A DNA stretch of 55,864 bases from Caulobacteraceae bacterium (GCA_947475465.1 CANJLK010000019.1:1-55864), one strand, 5' to 3'. Shown: positions 33,456-43,331, counted from the first letter of the stretch. The notes: generated from the letters alone by a model not told the origin. Numbers and translations are program-made.

Positions 33456-34736
33456 ATGATCGCCACGCACGCCCGCCGCCTGTTCCTAGCGTTAGGTCTG
33501 GCCGCCACCACCGCCTTCGGGACGATCGCCACCCCGGCGAACGCGCAGATCCCCTACTTCCAGAACCTGCTTGCCGCGTCGCAAACCAAGTATGCGGCGA
33601 TCGTGGTCGACGCCAAGACCGGCGAGATCCTCTACGCCAAGCACGCCGACAGCCCCCGCTATCCCGCGTCGATCACCAAGATCATGACGCTGTATCTGAC
33701 CTTCGAAGGCTTGGCCTCGGGCAAGCTTCACCCCGATGAGCGGGTCCTGGTCTCGCCGCACGCCGCGGCCCAGGCGCCGACCAAGCTGGGCGTCCGGGCG
33801 GGCGACAGCGTGAGCGTCCAGGAAGCCATGGAGGGGATGGCCACCAAGTCGGCCAACGACATGGCCGTGGCCATGGCCGAGAAGATCGGCGGCACGGAAA
33901 GTCGCTTCGCCGCCCTGATGACCCTGCGCGCCCAGGAACTGGGCATGCAGAACACCCATTTCGTGAACGCGTCCGGCCTGCCCGACAGCCGTCAGCTGAC
34001 CAGCGCCCGCGACATCGCCATCCTGTCGCGCGCGGTGATGCGGGACTACCCGCAGTACTACAAGCTGTTCAGCCTGCAGCAGTTCACCTTCCGCGGCCAG
34101 GTCCTGCCCAACCACAACCACCTTCTGGGCCGCATGCAGGGCGTGGACGGCCTGAAGACAGGCTTCACCAACGCCTCGGGCTTCAACCTCGCCGTCTCGG
34201 CGGTGCGCGACAACCGCCGGCTGATCGCCGTGGTGATGGGTGGGCCGACGACGGCTCAGCGCGACCAGAACGCCGAGGACCTGCTGCTCACCGGCTTTGA
34301 CGTCATGCGCCGCCGCGCGATGGGTGAGAAGATCACCATCGCCCAGAACCTGTTCGAGCCTGAGCCCACCGGCCCCGTCGTCCGTGGCGGTGTCGAACAG
34401 GGCGACGCCGATCAGGACGGCCTGAAGATCGAACTGACCTCTGCGCCCGCAGCGCGCAATGCCAAGGTCCAGATTGTCCCGCCTTCGAAGACCAAGCTGT
34501 CCAAGGCCAAGTGGGCCGTGCAGGTCGGCGAATTCAAATCCAAGGCCGAGGCCCACAAGCAGATCACACTGGTGAAGAACCGCTTCGGCAGCCAGCTGGA
34601 CGGCGCCCAGGGCGCCGCCGACAAGGCCGGCCGCAAGTACAAGGCGGTGTTCGTGGGCCTCTCCGAAACCGACGCGAAAGGCGCCTGCAAGGCGCTGAAG
34701 GCCAAGCGGCTCGCCTGCCAGGTCATCCCCGCCTAA
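33456..34736 (+). CDS. D-alanyl-D-alanine carboxypeptidase with C-terminal SPOR domain
   Basis: A 426-residue exported penicillin-binding protein. It has a signal peptide (about 1-30, ending TPANA-Q) and the serine DD-peptidase motifs: SITK in PRYPASITKIMTLYL, SAN in ATKSANDMAVAMAE, and KTG in GVDGLKTGFTNASG. Residues of about 350-426 form a SPOR domain (WAVQVGEFKSKAEAHKQI and onward) that would bind denuded glycan at the septum. It trims stem peptides of peptidoglycan in the periplasm. Divergent from the phasin gene. Confidence 0.94.
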   Translation: MIATHARRLFLALGLAATTAFGTIATPANAQIPYFQNLLAASQTKYAAIVVDAKTGEILYAKHADSPRYPASITKIMTLYLTFEGLASGKLHPDERVLVSPHAAAQAPTKLGVRAGDSVSVQEAMEGMATKSANDMAVAMAEKIGGTESRFAALMTLRAQELGMQNTHFVNASGLPDSRQLTSARDIAILSRAVMRDYPQYYKLFSLQQFTFRGQVLPNHNHLLGRMQGVDGLKTGFTNASGFNLAVSAVRDNRRLIAVVMGGPTTAQRDQNAEDLLLTGFDVMRRRAMGEKITIAQNLFEPEPTGPVVRGGVEQGDADQDGLKIELTSAPAARNAKVQIVPPSKTKLSKAKWAVQVGEFKSKAEAHKQITLVKNRFGSQLDGAQGAADKAGRKYKAVFVGLSETDAKGACKALKAKRLACQVIPA

Positions 34737-34830
34737 GAGCCGAGGGCCGGAAATTCACGGCTATCCTTGACGCGGGGCGCTGCGGGCGGTTTGAGCACCG
34801 CTTCGGTTGCCCGCGCTGAAGGACATTTCC

Positions 34831-36678
34831 ATGCCGCCCTATCGTTCACGCACCTCCACGCACGGCCGCAACATGGCCGGCGCCCGCGGCCTGTGGCGCG
34901 CCACCGGCATGACCGACAGTGACTTCGGAAAGCCGATCATCGCGGTGGTGAACTCCTTCACCCAGTTCGTGCCCGGCCACGTCCACCTGAAGGACCTGGG
35001 CCAGTTGGTCGCCCGAGAAATCGAGCGGGCCGGCGGCGTCGCCAAGGAATTCAACACCATCGCCGTGGATGACGGCATCGCTATGGGCCACGACGGCATG
35101 CTCTACAGCCTGCCGTCCCGCGAACTGATCGCTGACAGCGTCGAGTACATGGTCAATGCGCACTGCGCCGACGCCATGGTCTGCATCTCCAACTGCGACA
35201 AGATCACGCCCGGCATGCTGATGGCGGCCCTGCGGCTCAACATCCCGGCGGTGTTTGTCTCAGGCGGCCCGATGGAGGCCGGCAAGGTCGTGCTGGCCGG
35301 CAAGACTGTTGCGCTGGACCTGGTGGACGCCATGGTGGCCGCCGCCGACGACAAGATCAGCGACGCCGACGTGAAGGCCATCGAACGGGCCGCCTGCCCC
35401 ACCTGCGGCTCGTGCTCGGGGATGTTCACCGCCAATTCCATGAACTGCCTGACCGAAGCGCTCGGCCTTTCGCTGCCCGGCAACGGGTCGGTCCTGGCCA
35501 CCCACGCCGACCGCGAGCGGCTGTTCCTGGAAGCCGGCCACTTGATCGTCGACATCGCGCGCCGCCACTACGAGCAGGACGACGCCAGCGTCCTGCCGCG
35601 CTCGGTGGCCAGCTTCAACGCCTTCGAGAACGCCATGCGCCTGGACATCGCCATGGGCGGCTCGACCAACACCGTCCTGCACCTGCTGGCCGCGGCCCAC
35701 GAGGCGGAGGTCGACTTCACCATGGCCGACATCGACCGCCTGTCGCGCCAGACCCCATGCCTGAGCAAGGTCGCGCCGGCCAAGTCCGACGTCCACATGG
35801 AAGACGTCCACCGCGCCGGCGGCGTCATGGCCATCCTGGGCGAGCTGGAGCGCGGCGGCCTGATCCACCGTGACGAGCCGACGGTCCATTGCGCGACGCT
35901 GGGCGAGGCCCTGGACCGCTGGGATATCGGGCGCACCAACAGCGAGACCGTGCAGAGCTTCTTCCGCGCCGCGCCAGGAGGCGTTCCGACCCAGGTGGCG
36001 TTCAGCCAGGACCGCCGCTGGGACGACCTCGACCTCGACCGCAAGGGCGGGGTCATCCGCTCGGTGGAGCACGCCTTCACGCAGGACGGCGGCCTGGCCG
36101 TGCTGAGCGGCAATCTCGCCCTCGACGGCTGTATCGTGAAGACCGCGGGCGTGGACGAAGGGTCCCTGGTCTTCGCCGGACCGGCGCGGGTCTACGAGAG
36201 CCAGGACGCGGCGGTGAGCGGTATCCTGACCGGCAAGGTCAAGGCGGGCGACGTGGTGGTGATCCGCTACGAAGGTCCGCGCGGCGGGCCCGGGATGCAG
36301 GAAATGCTCTACCCGACCAGCTACCTGAAATCGAAGGGGCTGGGCAAAGCCTGCGCCCTGATCACCGACGGGCGGTTCTCCGGGGGCACCTCGGGGCTGT
36401 CCATCGGCCACGTCTCCCCGGAGGCTGCCGAAGGCGGACTGATCGCCCTGGTGGAAGACGGCGACCGGATCGAGATCGACATCCCGGGCCGGACCATTGA
36501 GCTGATGGTCTCCGAGGCAGTGCTGGCCGAGCGGCGCGCGGCGCGGCTGGCGCTGGGCGACCAGGCGTGGAAGGCCCAGGGCCGCACCCGCAAGGTGTCG
36601 TCGGCGCTTCGCGCCTACGCCGCGTTCACGACCAGCGCTGCCCGCGGCGCCGTGCGCGACGTGGACCAGACCCGCTAG
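34831..36678 (+). CDS. ilvD: Dihydroxy-acid dehydratase
   Basis: A 615-residue iron-sulfur dehydratase for the third step of valine and isoleucine synthesis. The N-terminus [19 protein letters not shown] is that of IlvD rather than of phosphogluconate dehydratase (Edd). Cluster cysteines are in [15 protein letters not shown] and [18 protein letters not shown]; other landmarks are [20 protein letters not shown] and [19 protein letters not shown]. An upstream in-frame ATG was set aside because the family starts at 34831. The stop overlaps that of the convergent J-protein in CTAG. Confidence 0.94.
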   Translation: MPPYRSRTSTHGRNMAGARGLWRATGMTDSDFGKPIIAVVNSFTQFVPGHVHLKDLGQLVAREIERAGGVAKEFNTIAVDDGIAMGHDGMLYSLPSRELIADSVEYMVNAHCADAMVCISNCDKITPGMLMAALRLNIPAVFVSGGPMEAGKVVLAGKTVALDLVDAMVAAADDKISDADVKAIERAACPTCGSCSGMFTANSMNCLTEALGLSLPGNGSVLATHADRERLFLEAGHLIVDIARRHYEQDDASVLPRSVASFNAFENAMRLDIAMGGSTNTVLHLLAAAHEAEVDFTMADIDRLSRQTPCLSKVAPAKSDVHMEDVHRAGGVMAILGELERGGLIHRDEPTVHCATLGEALDRWDIGRTNSETVQSFFRAAPGGVPTQVAFSQDRRWDDLDLDRKGGVIRSVEHAFTQDGGLAVLSGNLALDGCIVKTAGVDEGSLVFAGPARVYESQDAAVSGILTGKVKAGDVVVIRYEGPRGGPGMQEMLYPTSYLKSKGLGKACALITDGRFSGGTSGLSIGHVSPEAAEGGLIALVEDGDRIEIDIPGRTIELMVSEAVLAERRAARLALGDQAWKAQGRTRKVSSALRAYAAFTTSAARGAVRDVDQTR

Positions 36679-37094
36679 CCCTTAAGCAGCCGGTCCCGGG
36701 CGGCGTTGAGCTGGCTGGCGAGGCCGGCCGTGCCGCCCTTGTCCGGGTGCGCAAGGCGCATGAGACGGGTGTAAGCAGCCTTGATCTCGGCTGGCGTCGC
36801 GCCCTCGTCGACCCCGAGGATCGACCGGGCCTCCGTCAGGCTCATCGGCTCCGAAGGCGCCCGCGCCTCGGTCGCGCCCGAACGGCGGGCCGAGGCCGCC
36901 AGCCACAGGCCCATTACCACCAGCACCGTGGCGGGAACCCAGGCTTCGCGCAGGCCCGCGAAGGCCGCACCGGCAAAAGCCAGGATGGCGCCCGCCGCCG
37001 TGACGAATTTCCAGCCTCGCCTGTTGAAGACCGGCATCGCTCCGGCCCGCAGCACCAGGAACAGCAGCAGGCATCCCAGCGCGACGTAGATCAT
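36675..37094 (-). CDS. Membrane-anchored J-domain protein
   Basis: A 139-residue protein with two hydrophobic segments near the N-terminus ([18 protein letters not shown] and [15 protein letters not shown]) and a C-terminal J-domain of about 55 residues: [35 protein letters not shown]. The HPD tripeptide needed to stimulate DnaK is intact. The layout resembles mitochondrial Pam18/TIM14 and bacterial DjlA-like proteins. It starts four bases after the mipZ stop, so it is co-transcribed with mipZ. Confidence 0.87.
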   Translation of the reverse strand: MIYVALGCLLLFLVLRAGAMPVFNRRGWKFVTAAGAILAFAGAAFAGLREAWVPATVLVVMGLWLAASARRSGATEARAPSEPMSLTEARSILGVDEGATPAEIKAAYTRLMRLAHPDKGGTAGLASQLNAARDRLLKG

Positions 37095-37097
37095 CGC

Positions 37098-37931
37098 CTA
37101 TTCCGCGGCGATCTGCTCGCCGTCGGAGAAGCCCGAGAGGCCAAGCGCCGTCATCAGGCCCCGCAATTCCTGCCGCGCCGCCACATGTTGCAGCGACATG
37201 GCGACGGGCCGGATCGTCGGCGACAGGTCCGCCACCGTCAGACCGAAGGGAAACAGCTCACGATAGATCACCCGGTCGCGCAGGCCGGGGCCGATGCGGA
37301 AGCCGACCTTGCGGGACAGGGCCTCGACCCGCTCGTCCAGGCGCTTGCGGTTACGCGCCTCGGTGGGCGCGAGCCGGTTGCGCAGCACCACCCAGTCGAT
37401 GGTCTTGCGGTCCTTCATGGCGCGGGCCTTGCGGCTGTTCCACACGGTTTCGGAATATAGGCTGTGGCGGGTGAGCTCCAGCGTCACCGGGTCGACCACC
37501 CCCAGCATGTCGAAATCGACGAAGCTGTCGTTCATCGGAGTGACGATGAGGTCGGCCAGGCCATGGGCCATGCGGCTGATGGCGGTATCGCTGCCAGGGG
37601 TGTCGATCAGCACGAAGTCGGCCTGCTGGCTGACCTCGCCAAAGGCGTCCTGGAAACGGGCCAGGGCCTCCTCGTCAGAGGCCTTGGACAGGGCCGCGTC
37701 ATCAGTGCTGAGCGGGTGTTCGATGGGCATCGGCGCGGAGGCGCCGTTGGCGGCCAGCCACTTTCCGCGGTTGGCGAAGAAGTGCGAGGTCGACTGCTGG
37801 CGCAGGTCGAGGTCGAGCACCGCCACCTTGGCGTCGGCGTGCAACAGGGCGGTGGCGGTGTGGATGGCGATGGTGGACTTCCCCGCCCCGCCCTTCTCGT
37901 TGCCGACCACGATGACACTGGCCTGCGGCAT
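37098..37931 (-). CDS. mipZ: Division-site positioning ATPase MipZ
   Basis: MipZ forms a bipolar gradient by interacting with ParB at the chromosome origins and blocks FtsZ polymerisation near the poles. The 277-residue product has the deviant Walker A NEKGGAGKST (11-20), Walker A' LDLDLRQQSTSHFF, and Walker B FVLIDTPGSD. It also has MipZ-specific stretches VTPMNDSFVDFDMLG, DWVVLRNRL, and FRIGPGLRDRVIYRELFPFG, which distinguish it from ParA proteins. Its start is divergent from panC, and a J-protein gene follows four bases after its stop. Confidence 0.96.
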   Translation of the reverse strand: MPQASVIVVGNEKGGAGKSTIAIHTATALLHADAKVAVLDLDLRQQSTSHFFANRGKWLAANGASAPMPIEHPLSTDDAALSKASDEEALARFQDAFGEVSQQADFVLIDTPGSDTAISRMAHGLADLIVTPMNDSFVDFDMLGVVDPVTLELTRHSLYSETVWNSRKARAMKDRKTIDWVVLRNRLAPTEARNRKRLDERVEALSRKVGFRIGPGLRDRVIYRELFPFGLTVADLSPTIRPVAMSLQHVAARQELRGLMTALGLSGFSDGEQIAAE

Positions 37932-38072
37932 GATCTGGAACTCCGACTCAATGGTTGTGCACAGGTGAGCGCCTGACCGGGGTTCGCGTCAATCGAGGCG
38001 CAAGGCAAGCGCCCAGGCCGATCGCGGTTGCTGTGGATAGACGGCCTTGTGCGGCTCCGTCATAAGCCCGCC

Positions 38073-38936
38073 ATGACCGCCCCGCCCCTTCCCGCCGCCC
38101 GCACCGTCGAGGCCCTGAGGAACCAGGTCGGCGCCTGGAAGGCCGCCGGCCTGCGCGTCGGGTTCACGCCGACCATGGGCGCGCTGCACGAGGGTCACCT
38201 GTCGCTGGTCAGGCTGGCGCGGACCCGGGCCGACCGGGTTGTGGCCAGCGTCTTCGTCAACCCGACCCAGTTCGCGCCCGGCGAGGATTTCGAGGCCTAT
38301 CCCCGGGACGAGGCGGGCGATGCGGCCCTGCTGGCCGGCGCCGGCTGCGACCTGCTCTACGCCCCGACCGTTTCGGAAATGTACGCCCCGGGCTTCTCGA
38401 CCACCGTCAACGTTGCGGGCGTTTCAGAGCCGCTGGACGGGCTGGCGCGGCCCACCCATTTCGCCGGGGTCGCGACCGTGGTGACGAAGCTCCTCCTGCA
38501 GTGCGCGCCCCACGTCGCGGTCTTCGGCGAGAAGGATTACCAGCAGCTTCAGGTGATCCGCCGCCTGGTGGCCGACCTGGACATCCCGGTGGAAGTGATC
38601 GGTGGGCCGACGGTACGCGCCCCCGACGGTCTCGCGCTTTCCTCCCGCAACGCCTACCTGACCGAGACTGAACGCGCCGTGGCCCCGGTGCTGCATCAGG
38701 CGCTTGTTCAAGCCACGGCCCGCCTGCGCCAGGGCGGGTCGGTCAGCCACGTGGAAGCGCAGGCGGCCGAGACGCTCGCGGCCGCCGGGTTCGGCCCCGT
38801 CGACTATGTGGAAGTGCGAGACGCCGGCGACCTGACGCGCCTGGGTCCCGGTTCGGTGCTGGGCGAGGCCCGCATCCTGGCGGCCGCCCGTCTAGGCAAG
38901 ACCAGGCTGATCGACAACCTGGCGGTCTGGTCCTGA
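38073..38936 (+). CDS. panC: Pantothenate synthetase
   Basis: PanC joins pantoate and beta-alanine with ATP. The 287-residue enzyme has VGFTPTMGALHEGHLSLV (the HxGH nucleotide motif), SVFVNPTQFAPGEDFEAYPR, FGEKDYQQLQVIRRLVADL, and LALSSRNAYLT (the KMSKS-like loop). A frame open 15 codons further upstream was ignored because the family N-terminus matches at 38073. The DUF1489 gene converges on it with one base between the stop codons. Confidence 0.96.
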   Translation: MTAPPLPAARTVEALRNQVGAWKAAGLRVGFTPTMGALHEGHLSLVRLARTRADRVVASVFVNPTQFAPGEDFEAYPRDEAGDAALLAGAGCDLLYAPTVSEMYAPGFSTTVNVAGVSEPLDGLARPTHFAGVATVVTKLLLQCAPHVAVFGEKDYQQLQVIRRLVADLDIPVEVIGGPTVRAPDGLALSSRNAYLTETERAVAPVLHQALVQATARLRQGGSVSHVEAQAAETLAAAGFGPVDYVEVRDAGDLTRLGPGSVLGEARILAAARLGKTRLIDNLAVWS

Positions 38937-38937
38937 G

Positions 38938-39348
38938 CTACCAGGCGCCGGCTTCGCGCAACTGCCGGGCAAGTTCGCTGGGGATATCGCCAAACGCCTC
39001 GGCGCTCAGATCCTCCGGCGCATCCTTGGGCTCCAGGTAGCGCCAACCTTGAAAGGCGCGCCGGGGCGTCGGCGCGACCCGCACCGGGTCCGGATCCAGC
39101 GTCACCTCGCAGCGCGCCGTCACGCCCTCGCCCACCGTCTCCACAGCCAGGATGCGCTGGCGGCAGAGAATGACCCCCTTGAACACGCGGTAGAGCGAGC
39201 CGCCGTCCGCCATCTCCGCCGCACGCTTGGGGGTCTGGCGGGTGCGCATGACCCAGGGCCTGGCCGGATCGTCGTGATCGCGCCGCCAGTCCAGCAACTC
39301 CTCGACGGTGTCGCAGCCGACACAGAGCTTGATCATATGGACAGGCAT
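38938..39348 (-). CDS. DUF1489 family protein
   Basis: A 136-residue cytoplasmic protein of the alphaproteobacterial DUF1489 family, starting MPVHMIKLCVGCDTVEELLDWR, the family's usual N-terminus. Other features are VMRTRQTPKRAAEM, SLYRVFKGVILCRQRILAVE and the C-terminal FQGWRYLEPKDAPEDL. Function is unknown. An internal ATG at 39336 is an alternative start. It is divergent from the redoxin/hydroxylase gene. Confidence 0.85.
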   Translation of the reverse strand: MPVHMIKLCVGCDTVEELLDWRRDHDDPARPWVMRTRQTPKRAAEMADGGSLYRVFKGVILCRQRILAVETVGEGVTARCEVTLDPDPVRVAPTPRRAFQGWRYLEPKDAPEDLSAEAFGDIPSELARQLREAGAW

Positions 39349-39506
39349 TCGGACCGGATCTTGAGGAGCGTGCGCGGCGGGTTCGTCTGTGGTCTAGCAG
39401 CGCCCTCCTGGCCACGAAAGCGGCGGCGACAGGTCGCGCCGCGGCGAATTGCGCGACAGAGGCGGTTGGGCCACTAAGGTCCCGTTTTGAGGACGAGACG
39501 AGCAAG

Positions 39507-40571
39507 ATGAGCCTGCAGCCCGGAACCCCCGCGCCCCTGGTCAAGGTCAAGGCGCTGGTGAATCCCGAATTCGCACTCTCGAGTCTTGGCGGGCGTTACG
39601 TGGTGCTGGGCTTCCTGCCGGGCCCGGGACCGCAGCGGGACGCCGCCATCGCCCTGGTGCGCGAGCACGCGGCCCAGTTCGCCGACCAGTCTCGCCTGTT
39701 CTACGGCGTGCTGCCCGACGCCCAATCCTTCGCTCAGGCGCGCGACAACCTGCCGCTGCGCTGGTTCGGCGACGCCGATGGCGATCTGCGCCGGGTCTAC
39801 GGCGCGGTCGACGCGCAGGGTGACCTGGAGCCGCAGTGGATCGTGCTGGATCCCAGCCTGCGGATCCTGACCCACGCCCCCATCGACCAGGGCCGCCCCC
39901 TGCTCGACATGCTGGCCGCCCTCGGCCATCCGGAAGACCATGCCGGCGTGCGGCTGCACGCTCCGGTGCTGATCGCGCCCCGGATCTTCGATCGGGATCT
40001 GTGCAATCGGCTGATCGACGCCTACCGCGAGCTTGGGGGGCAACCCTCGGGGGTCATGAAGCAGCAGGGCGGCAAGACCATCGGGGTTTTGGACGACTTC
40101 AAGAAGCGCCGCGACGCCACGATCACCGACGAGGCCCTGCTGCAGGCGACGAGACGCAGCATCTCGCAGCGGCTGCTGCCGGAGATCGAGAAGGCCTTTC
40201 AGTACAAGCCGACCCGGATCGAGCGCTACATCGTGGCCTGCTATGACGCCCAGGAGGGCGGCTATTTCCGCGACCATCGCGACAACACCACCACTGGCAC
40301 CGCGCACCGGCGCTTCGCCGTCTCGATCAACCTCAACGCCGAGGACTTCGAAGGCGGCGACCTGCAATTCCCGGAATTCGGCACGGCCACCTACCGGCCC
40401 CCGACCGGCGGGGCGGTGGTATTCTCATGTTCCCTGCTGCACGAGGCGACGCCGGTGACGCGAGGCGCCCGCTACGCCTTCCTGCCGTTCCTCTTCGACG
40501 AGGCGGGGGAACTCATCCGCCAGGCCAACCTCCACTCCCTGACGCCGGCCGAACCTGCACGGGCCGGTTAG
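39507..40571 (+). CDS. Redoxin-fold / prolyl 4-hydroxylase-type dioxygenase fusion
   Basis: A 354-residue two-domain protein. Residues of about 1-145 follow the peroxiredoxin/thioredoxin plan (GTPAPLVKVKAL, YVVLGFLPGPGPQRDAAI, WFGDADGDLRRVYGA, QWIVLDPSLRIL), but the peroxidatic cysteine position reads PGPGPQR, with no cysteine. Residues of about 150-330 are an Fe(II)/2-oxoglutarate dioxygenase with His257 and Asp259 in FRDHRDN, His312 in LHEATPV, and 2-oxoglutarate-binding Arg322 in RGARYAFLPF. The oxygenase looks active; the redoxin half probably serves as a binding module. Targets are unknown. The stop overlaps the convergent hydratase in TTAG. Confidence 0.85.
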   Translation: MSLQPGTPAPLVKVKALVNPEFALSSLGGRYVVLGFLPGPGPQRDAAIALVREHAAQFADQSRLFYGVLPDAQSFAQARDNLPLRWFGDADGDLRRVYGAVDAQGDLEPQWIVLDPSLRILTHAPIDQGRPLLDMLAALGHPEDHAGVRLHAPVLIAPRIFDRDLCNRLIDAYRELGGQPSGVMKQQGGKTIGVLDDFKKRRDATITDEALLQATRRSISQRLLPEIEKAFQYKPTRIERYIVACYDAQEGGYFRDHRDNTTTGTAHRRFAVSINLNAEDFEGGDLQFPEFGTATYRPPTGGAVVFSCSLLHEATPVTRGARYAFLPFLFDEAGELIRQANLHSLTPAEPARAG

Positions 40572-41410
40572 AGCGCCGCCCAGGACGGCTTGCGGCGCTC
40601 GAGGAAGGCGCGCACGCCTTCCTGGCCCTCCTCGCCCACCCTGGCGGCCGCTATGCGCTTGGCGGTCTCCACCATCAGGCCGTGGTCGATATCCCGGCCC
40701 TGGACGTCGGTGACCAGCTGCTTGGCGTCAGCGACGGCGCCCGGCGCGCAGGCGAGGATTGCGGCGGCGATCCGGTCGCGTGCCGCGTCCATGGCCGCGC
40801 TGTCGGTCACCAGTTCGGTGACCAGGCCAATCCGATGCGCATATTCGGCATCGAACACTTGGCCGGTGGCGAACAGCGCGCGTGCATGCCGGGGGCCGAT
40901 GGCGCGGACCACGTAGGGGCTGATCGCCGACGGGATGAGCCCGAGCCGGACTTCTGAGAAGCTGAACTTGGCGGCATGGGTGGCGACAGCCAGGTCGCAG
41001 GCCGCCGCCAGGCCGACGCCGCCGCCGAAGGCCCCGCCCTCCACCAGCGCCACCGTTAAGGCCGGAAGGTCGGACAGGTGCTTGAACATCTGGGCCATGG
41101 CGAAGGCGTCTTCACGGTTGTCGGCCTCAGTCCGCTCCGAGGCGGCCCGCATCCACTCCAGGTCCGCGCCCGCGCTGAAGGTCCCGCCCTCGCCGCGCAG
41201 GAAGATCACCCGCACACCCTCGGCGCCGCGCAGGGTCTCGAAGGCTTCCGCCAGGGCCGAGATCAGGTCCGCGTCGAAGGCGTTCTTGGCGGCCGGCCGG
41301 TTCATGGTGACGGTCACCGCGCCGGCGCCGGTGGCGTCCAGGCGCACGTAGTCCGAGGTCGGACTGGTGTCGGGTAGCTCGACCAGGGGATCGGCGATGG
41401 GGTTCGACAT
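40568..41410 (-). CDS. Enoyl-CoA hydratase family protein, LiuC-like (methylglutaconyl-CoA hydratase)
   Basis: A 280-residue crotonase. It has MNRPAAKNAFDADLI, the oxyanion-hole segment GEGGTFSAGADLEWM, VEGGAFGGGVGLAAACDLAVA, and FSEVRLGLIPSAISPYVVRAIG. The last motif is characteristic of the AUH/LiuC branch, which hydrates 3-methylglutaconyl-CoA in leucine breakdown. That fits isovaleryl-CoA dehydrogenase 7.5 kb away, although no other leucine-pathway gene is adjacent. A general enoyl-CoA hydratase role remains possible. Confidence 0.82.
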   Translation of the reverse strand: MSNPIADPLVELPDTSPTSDYVRLDATGAGAVTVTMNRPAAKNAFDADLISALAEAFETLRGAEGVRVIFLRGEGGTFSAGADLEWMRAASERTEADNREDAFAMAQMFKHLSDLPALTVALVEGGAFGGGVGLAAACDLAVATHAAKFSFSEVRLGLIPSAISPYVVRAIGPRHARALFATGQVFDAEYAHRIGLVTELVTDSAAMDAARDRIAAAILACAPGAVADAKQLVTDVQGRDIDHGLMVETAKRIAAARVGEEGQEGVRAFLERRKPSWAAL

Positions 41411-41514
41411 GGAATGATCCTCGATTTCGACGCAGCGGCAGAACGCCTGAAGCCGCCAGATGGCGCCGAGGCCAAGCCATAGCCCCGGCCTTCGTCAGGC
41501 GCTAGGCTCACACC

Positions 41515-43278
41515 GTGGCCGCCTTGCCAGATATCCCTGACGATTCGGCGCTCGCCCGGCTGTTCGGGAAGGAACGGGTGCAGGGCGACGCTGTGTGGTT
41601 TTCGCTGCCTGGCGGCCAGACGCTCTACGCGGCCGGCGACCCTTCCGATCAGCTCTACTTCCTGCGCGCCGGACGGCTTGGCGTGTTCCGCCGCGAGCAG
41701 GGCAACGAGCCACAGTTCCTGGGCGTGATCCGGCCCGGTGAACCGGCCGGCGAGATGGCCCTGGTGGCCGGTTCGCCCCACTCGGCCGATGTGGTGGCCC
41801 TGCGGGATTCGGAAATCTTCGCCCTGCCCCGCGAGGCTTTCTTCGAGGCGTGCGAAACCGACGGTTCGGTCATGGCCGAACTCGCCAAGCTGATGATCCT
41901 GAGGACCCGCCAGGCCGCCGCCAAGGGCGCGGTGGGCGAACCCTCGGTCTACGGCTTCGTGCCGACCGGCGCGGCGGGCGTTGTCCGGCCGCTCGTGGAG
42001 CGGCTGGCGCGGGAGATCGACAAGCTCGGCTATTCCGTCACCTGCATCGGCGCCGAGGCCCAGAGCGCGCCAACCGAGTGGTTCTCGGACGTCGAGCGGA
42101 CCCACGACTTCGTGCTCTATCTGGCCGAGGCCGGCGACGGCGGCTGGCGCAATGTGGTAGCCCGCCAGGTGGACCGGCTGTTCCGGGTGGGGCGCGGCGA
42201 CCGCAAGCCGCCGAAGCCCGATCCCGCCCAGGCCCTGCCCTCGCCGCTTGACGGCCAGCAACTGGTCGATCTGATCCTCATGCATCCCGCCGATACCGCC
42301 GCGCCCTCCGGATCCGAGGCGTGGCTCGACGCGATCAACCCGGCGCGGATCTTCCACATGCGCCGCGACCACGCGCCGGACTATGAACGGATCGCCCGGG
42401 TGCTTACGGGCCAGTCAGTGGGCCTGGTGCTCTCCGGAGGCGGCGCCCGGGCTTATGCCCACGTCGGCGCAATCCGGGCGCTCAGGGAGCGCGGGGTGCC
42501 GATCGATTTCCTGGGCGGGGTCTCGATGGGGGCCGTGGTCGCCGCCGGCGTCGCCATGGGCTGGAACGACCCGGAGATGGACAAGCGCATCCGCGAAGCC
42601 TTCGTGGACACCAGCCCGCTCTCCGACATCGCGCTTCCGATCCTGGCCATGACCCAGGGCTTGGTGGTCGATTCCCGATTGGCCCACCACTTCGGCCAGA
42701 CGCAGATCGCCGACCTGTGGCTGCCGTTCTTCTGCCTCTCGTCGAACCTCACCACCGGCGCCTATCACATGCACCGGCGCGGCCTGCTGCGTCGGGCGCT
42801 CAGGGCCAGCATCTCGCTCCCGGGCGTCCTGCCGCCCGCCACCGATGACAACAACGTGCTGGTGGACGGGGCGGTGATGAAGAATTTCCCGGCCGACGTG
42901 ATGCGCGCATCGCAGCTTGGCCCCATCGTCGGCATCGACGTCACCACAGGACGCAGCATCACCGCCGACGATGTGGCCCGGCCCGTTTCGATCTGGCGCT
43001 GGATCTGGTCCGGCCAGTGGAAGAAGGGCCCGCCGATCGTCTCCCTGTTGATGCGGGCCGCCACGGTCTCCACGTCCCGCGATGTGGCGGCGGCGCGCGA
43101 GGCCACGGACGTCCTGGTGCTGCCGGACGTGGCCAAGGTGGAAATCCGCGACTTCAGCGCCTTCGACCCCGCCGTCGCCGAGGGCTATCGCGCCACCATG
43201 GCCGCGCTGCTCAAGCTGGACCGGCCCGTCCAGGCGCTGCGGCGCCGCACGAGCATCGCGGAGCGCGCCGCAAGCTGA
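41515..43278 (+). CDS. Patatin-like phospholipase with N-terminal cyclic-nucleotide-binding domain
   Basis: A 587-residue protein related to NTE-type lysophospholipases. Residues of about 15-135 form a cNMP-binding fold (GGQTLYAAGDPSDQLYFLRAGRLGV, IRPGEPAGEMALVAGSPHSADVVA). A middle region of about 180 residues follows. The patatin domain from about 300 has the oxyanion loop VLSGGGARAYAHVGAI, nucleophile serine in GGVSMGAVVAAG and the dyad partner in VLVDGAVMKNFP. It probably acts on membrane phospholipids. The start is GTG at 41515. A structured leader region follows its stop. Confidence 0.9.
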   Translation: MAALPDIPDDSALARLFGKERVQGDAVWFSLPGGQTLYAAGDPSDQLYFLRAGRLGVFRREQGNEPQFLGVIRPGEPAGEMALVAGSPHSADVVALRDSEIFALPREAFFEACETDGSVMAELAKLMILRTRQAAAKGAVGEPSVYGFVPTGAAGVVRPLVERLAREIDKLGYSVTCIGAEAQSAPTEWFSDVERTHDFVLYLAEAGDGGWRNVVARQVDRLFRVGRGDRKPPKPDPAQALPSPLDGQQLVDLILMHPADTAAPSGSEAWLDAINPARIFHMRRDHAPDYERIARVLTGQSVGLVLSGGGARAYAHVGAIRALRERGVPIDFLGGVSMGAVVAAGVAMGWNDPEMDKRIREAFVDTSPLSDIALPILAMTQGLVVDSRLAHHFGQTQIADLWLPFFCLSSNLTTGAYHMHRRGLLRRALRASISLPGVLPPATDDNNVLVDGAVMKNFPADVMRASQLGPIVGIDVTTGRSITADDVARPVSIWRWIWSGQWKKGPPIVSLLMRAATVSTSRDVAAAREATDVLVLPDVAKVEIRDFSAFDPAVAEGYRATMAALLKLDRPVQALRRRTSIAERAAS

Positions 43279-43331
43279 GGTTTGCGCGCCCCAAGAATCC
43301 ACCCCATATTCAAGATCCTGTTCAACAGCTG

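Noticed and set aside
34831..36678. Phosphogluconate dehydratase (Edd) instead of IlvD
   Set aside because: The N-terminus [18 protein letters not shown] and the spacing of the cluster cysteines are those of dihydroxy-acid dehydratase; no Entner-Doudoroff genes are adjacent.
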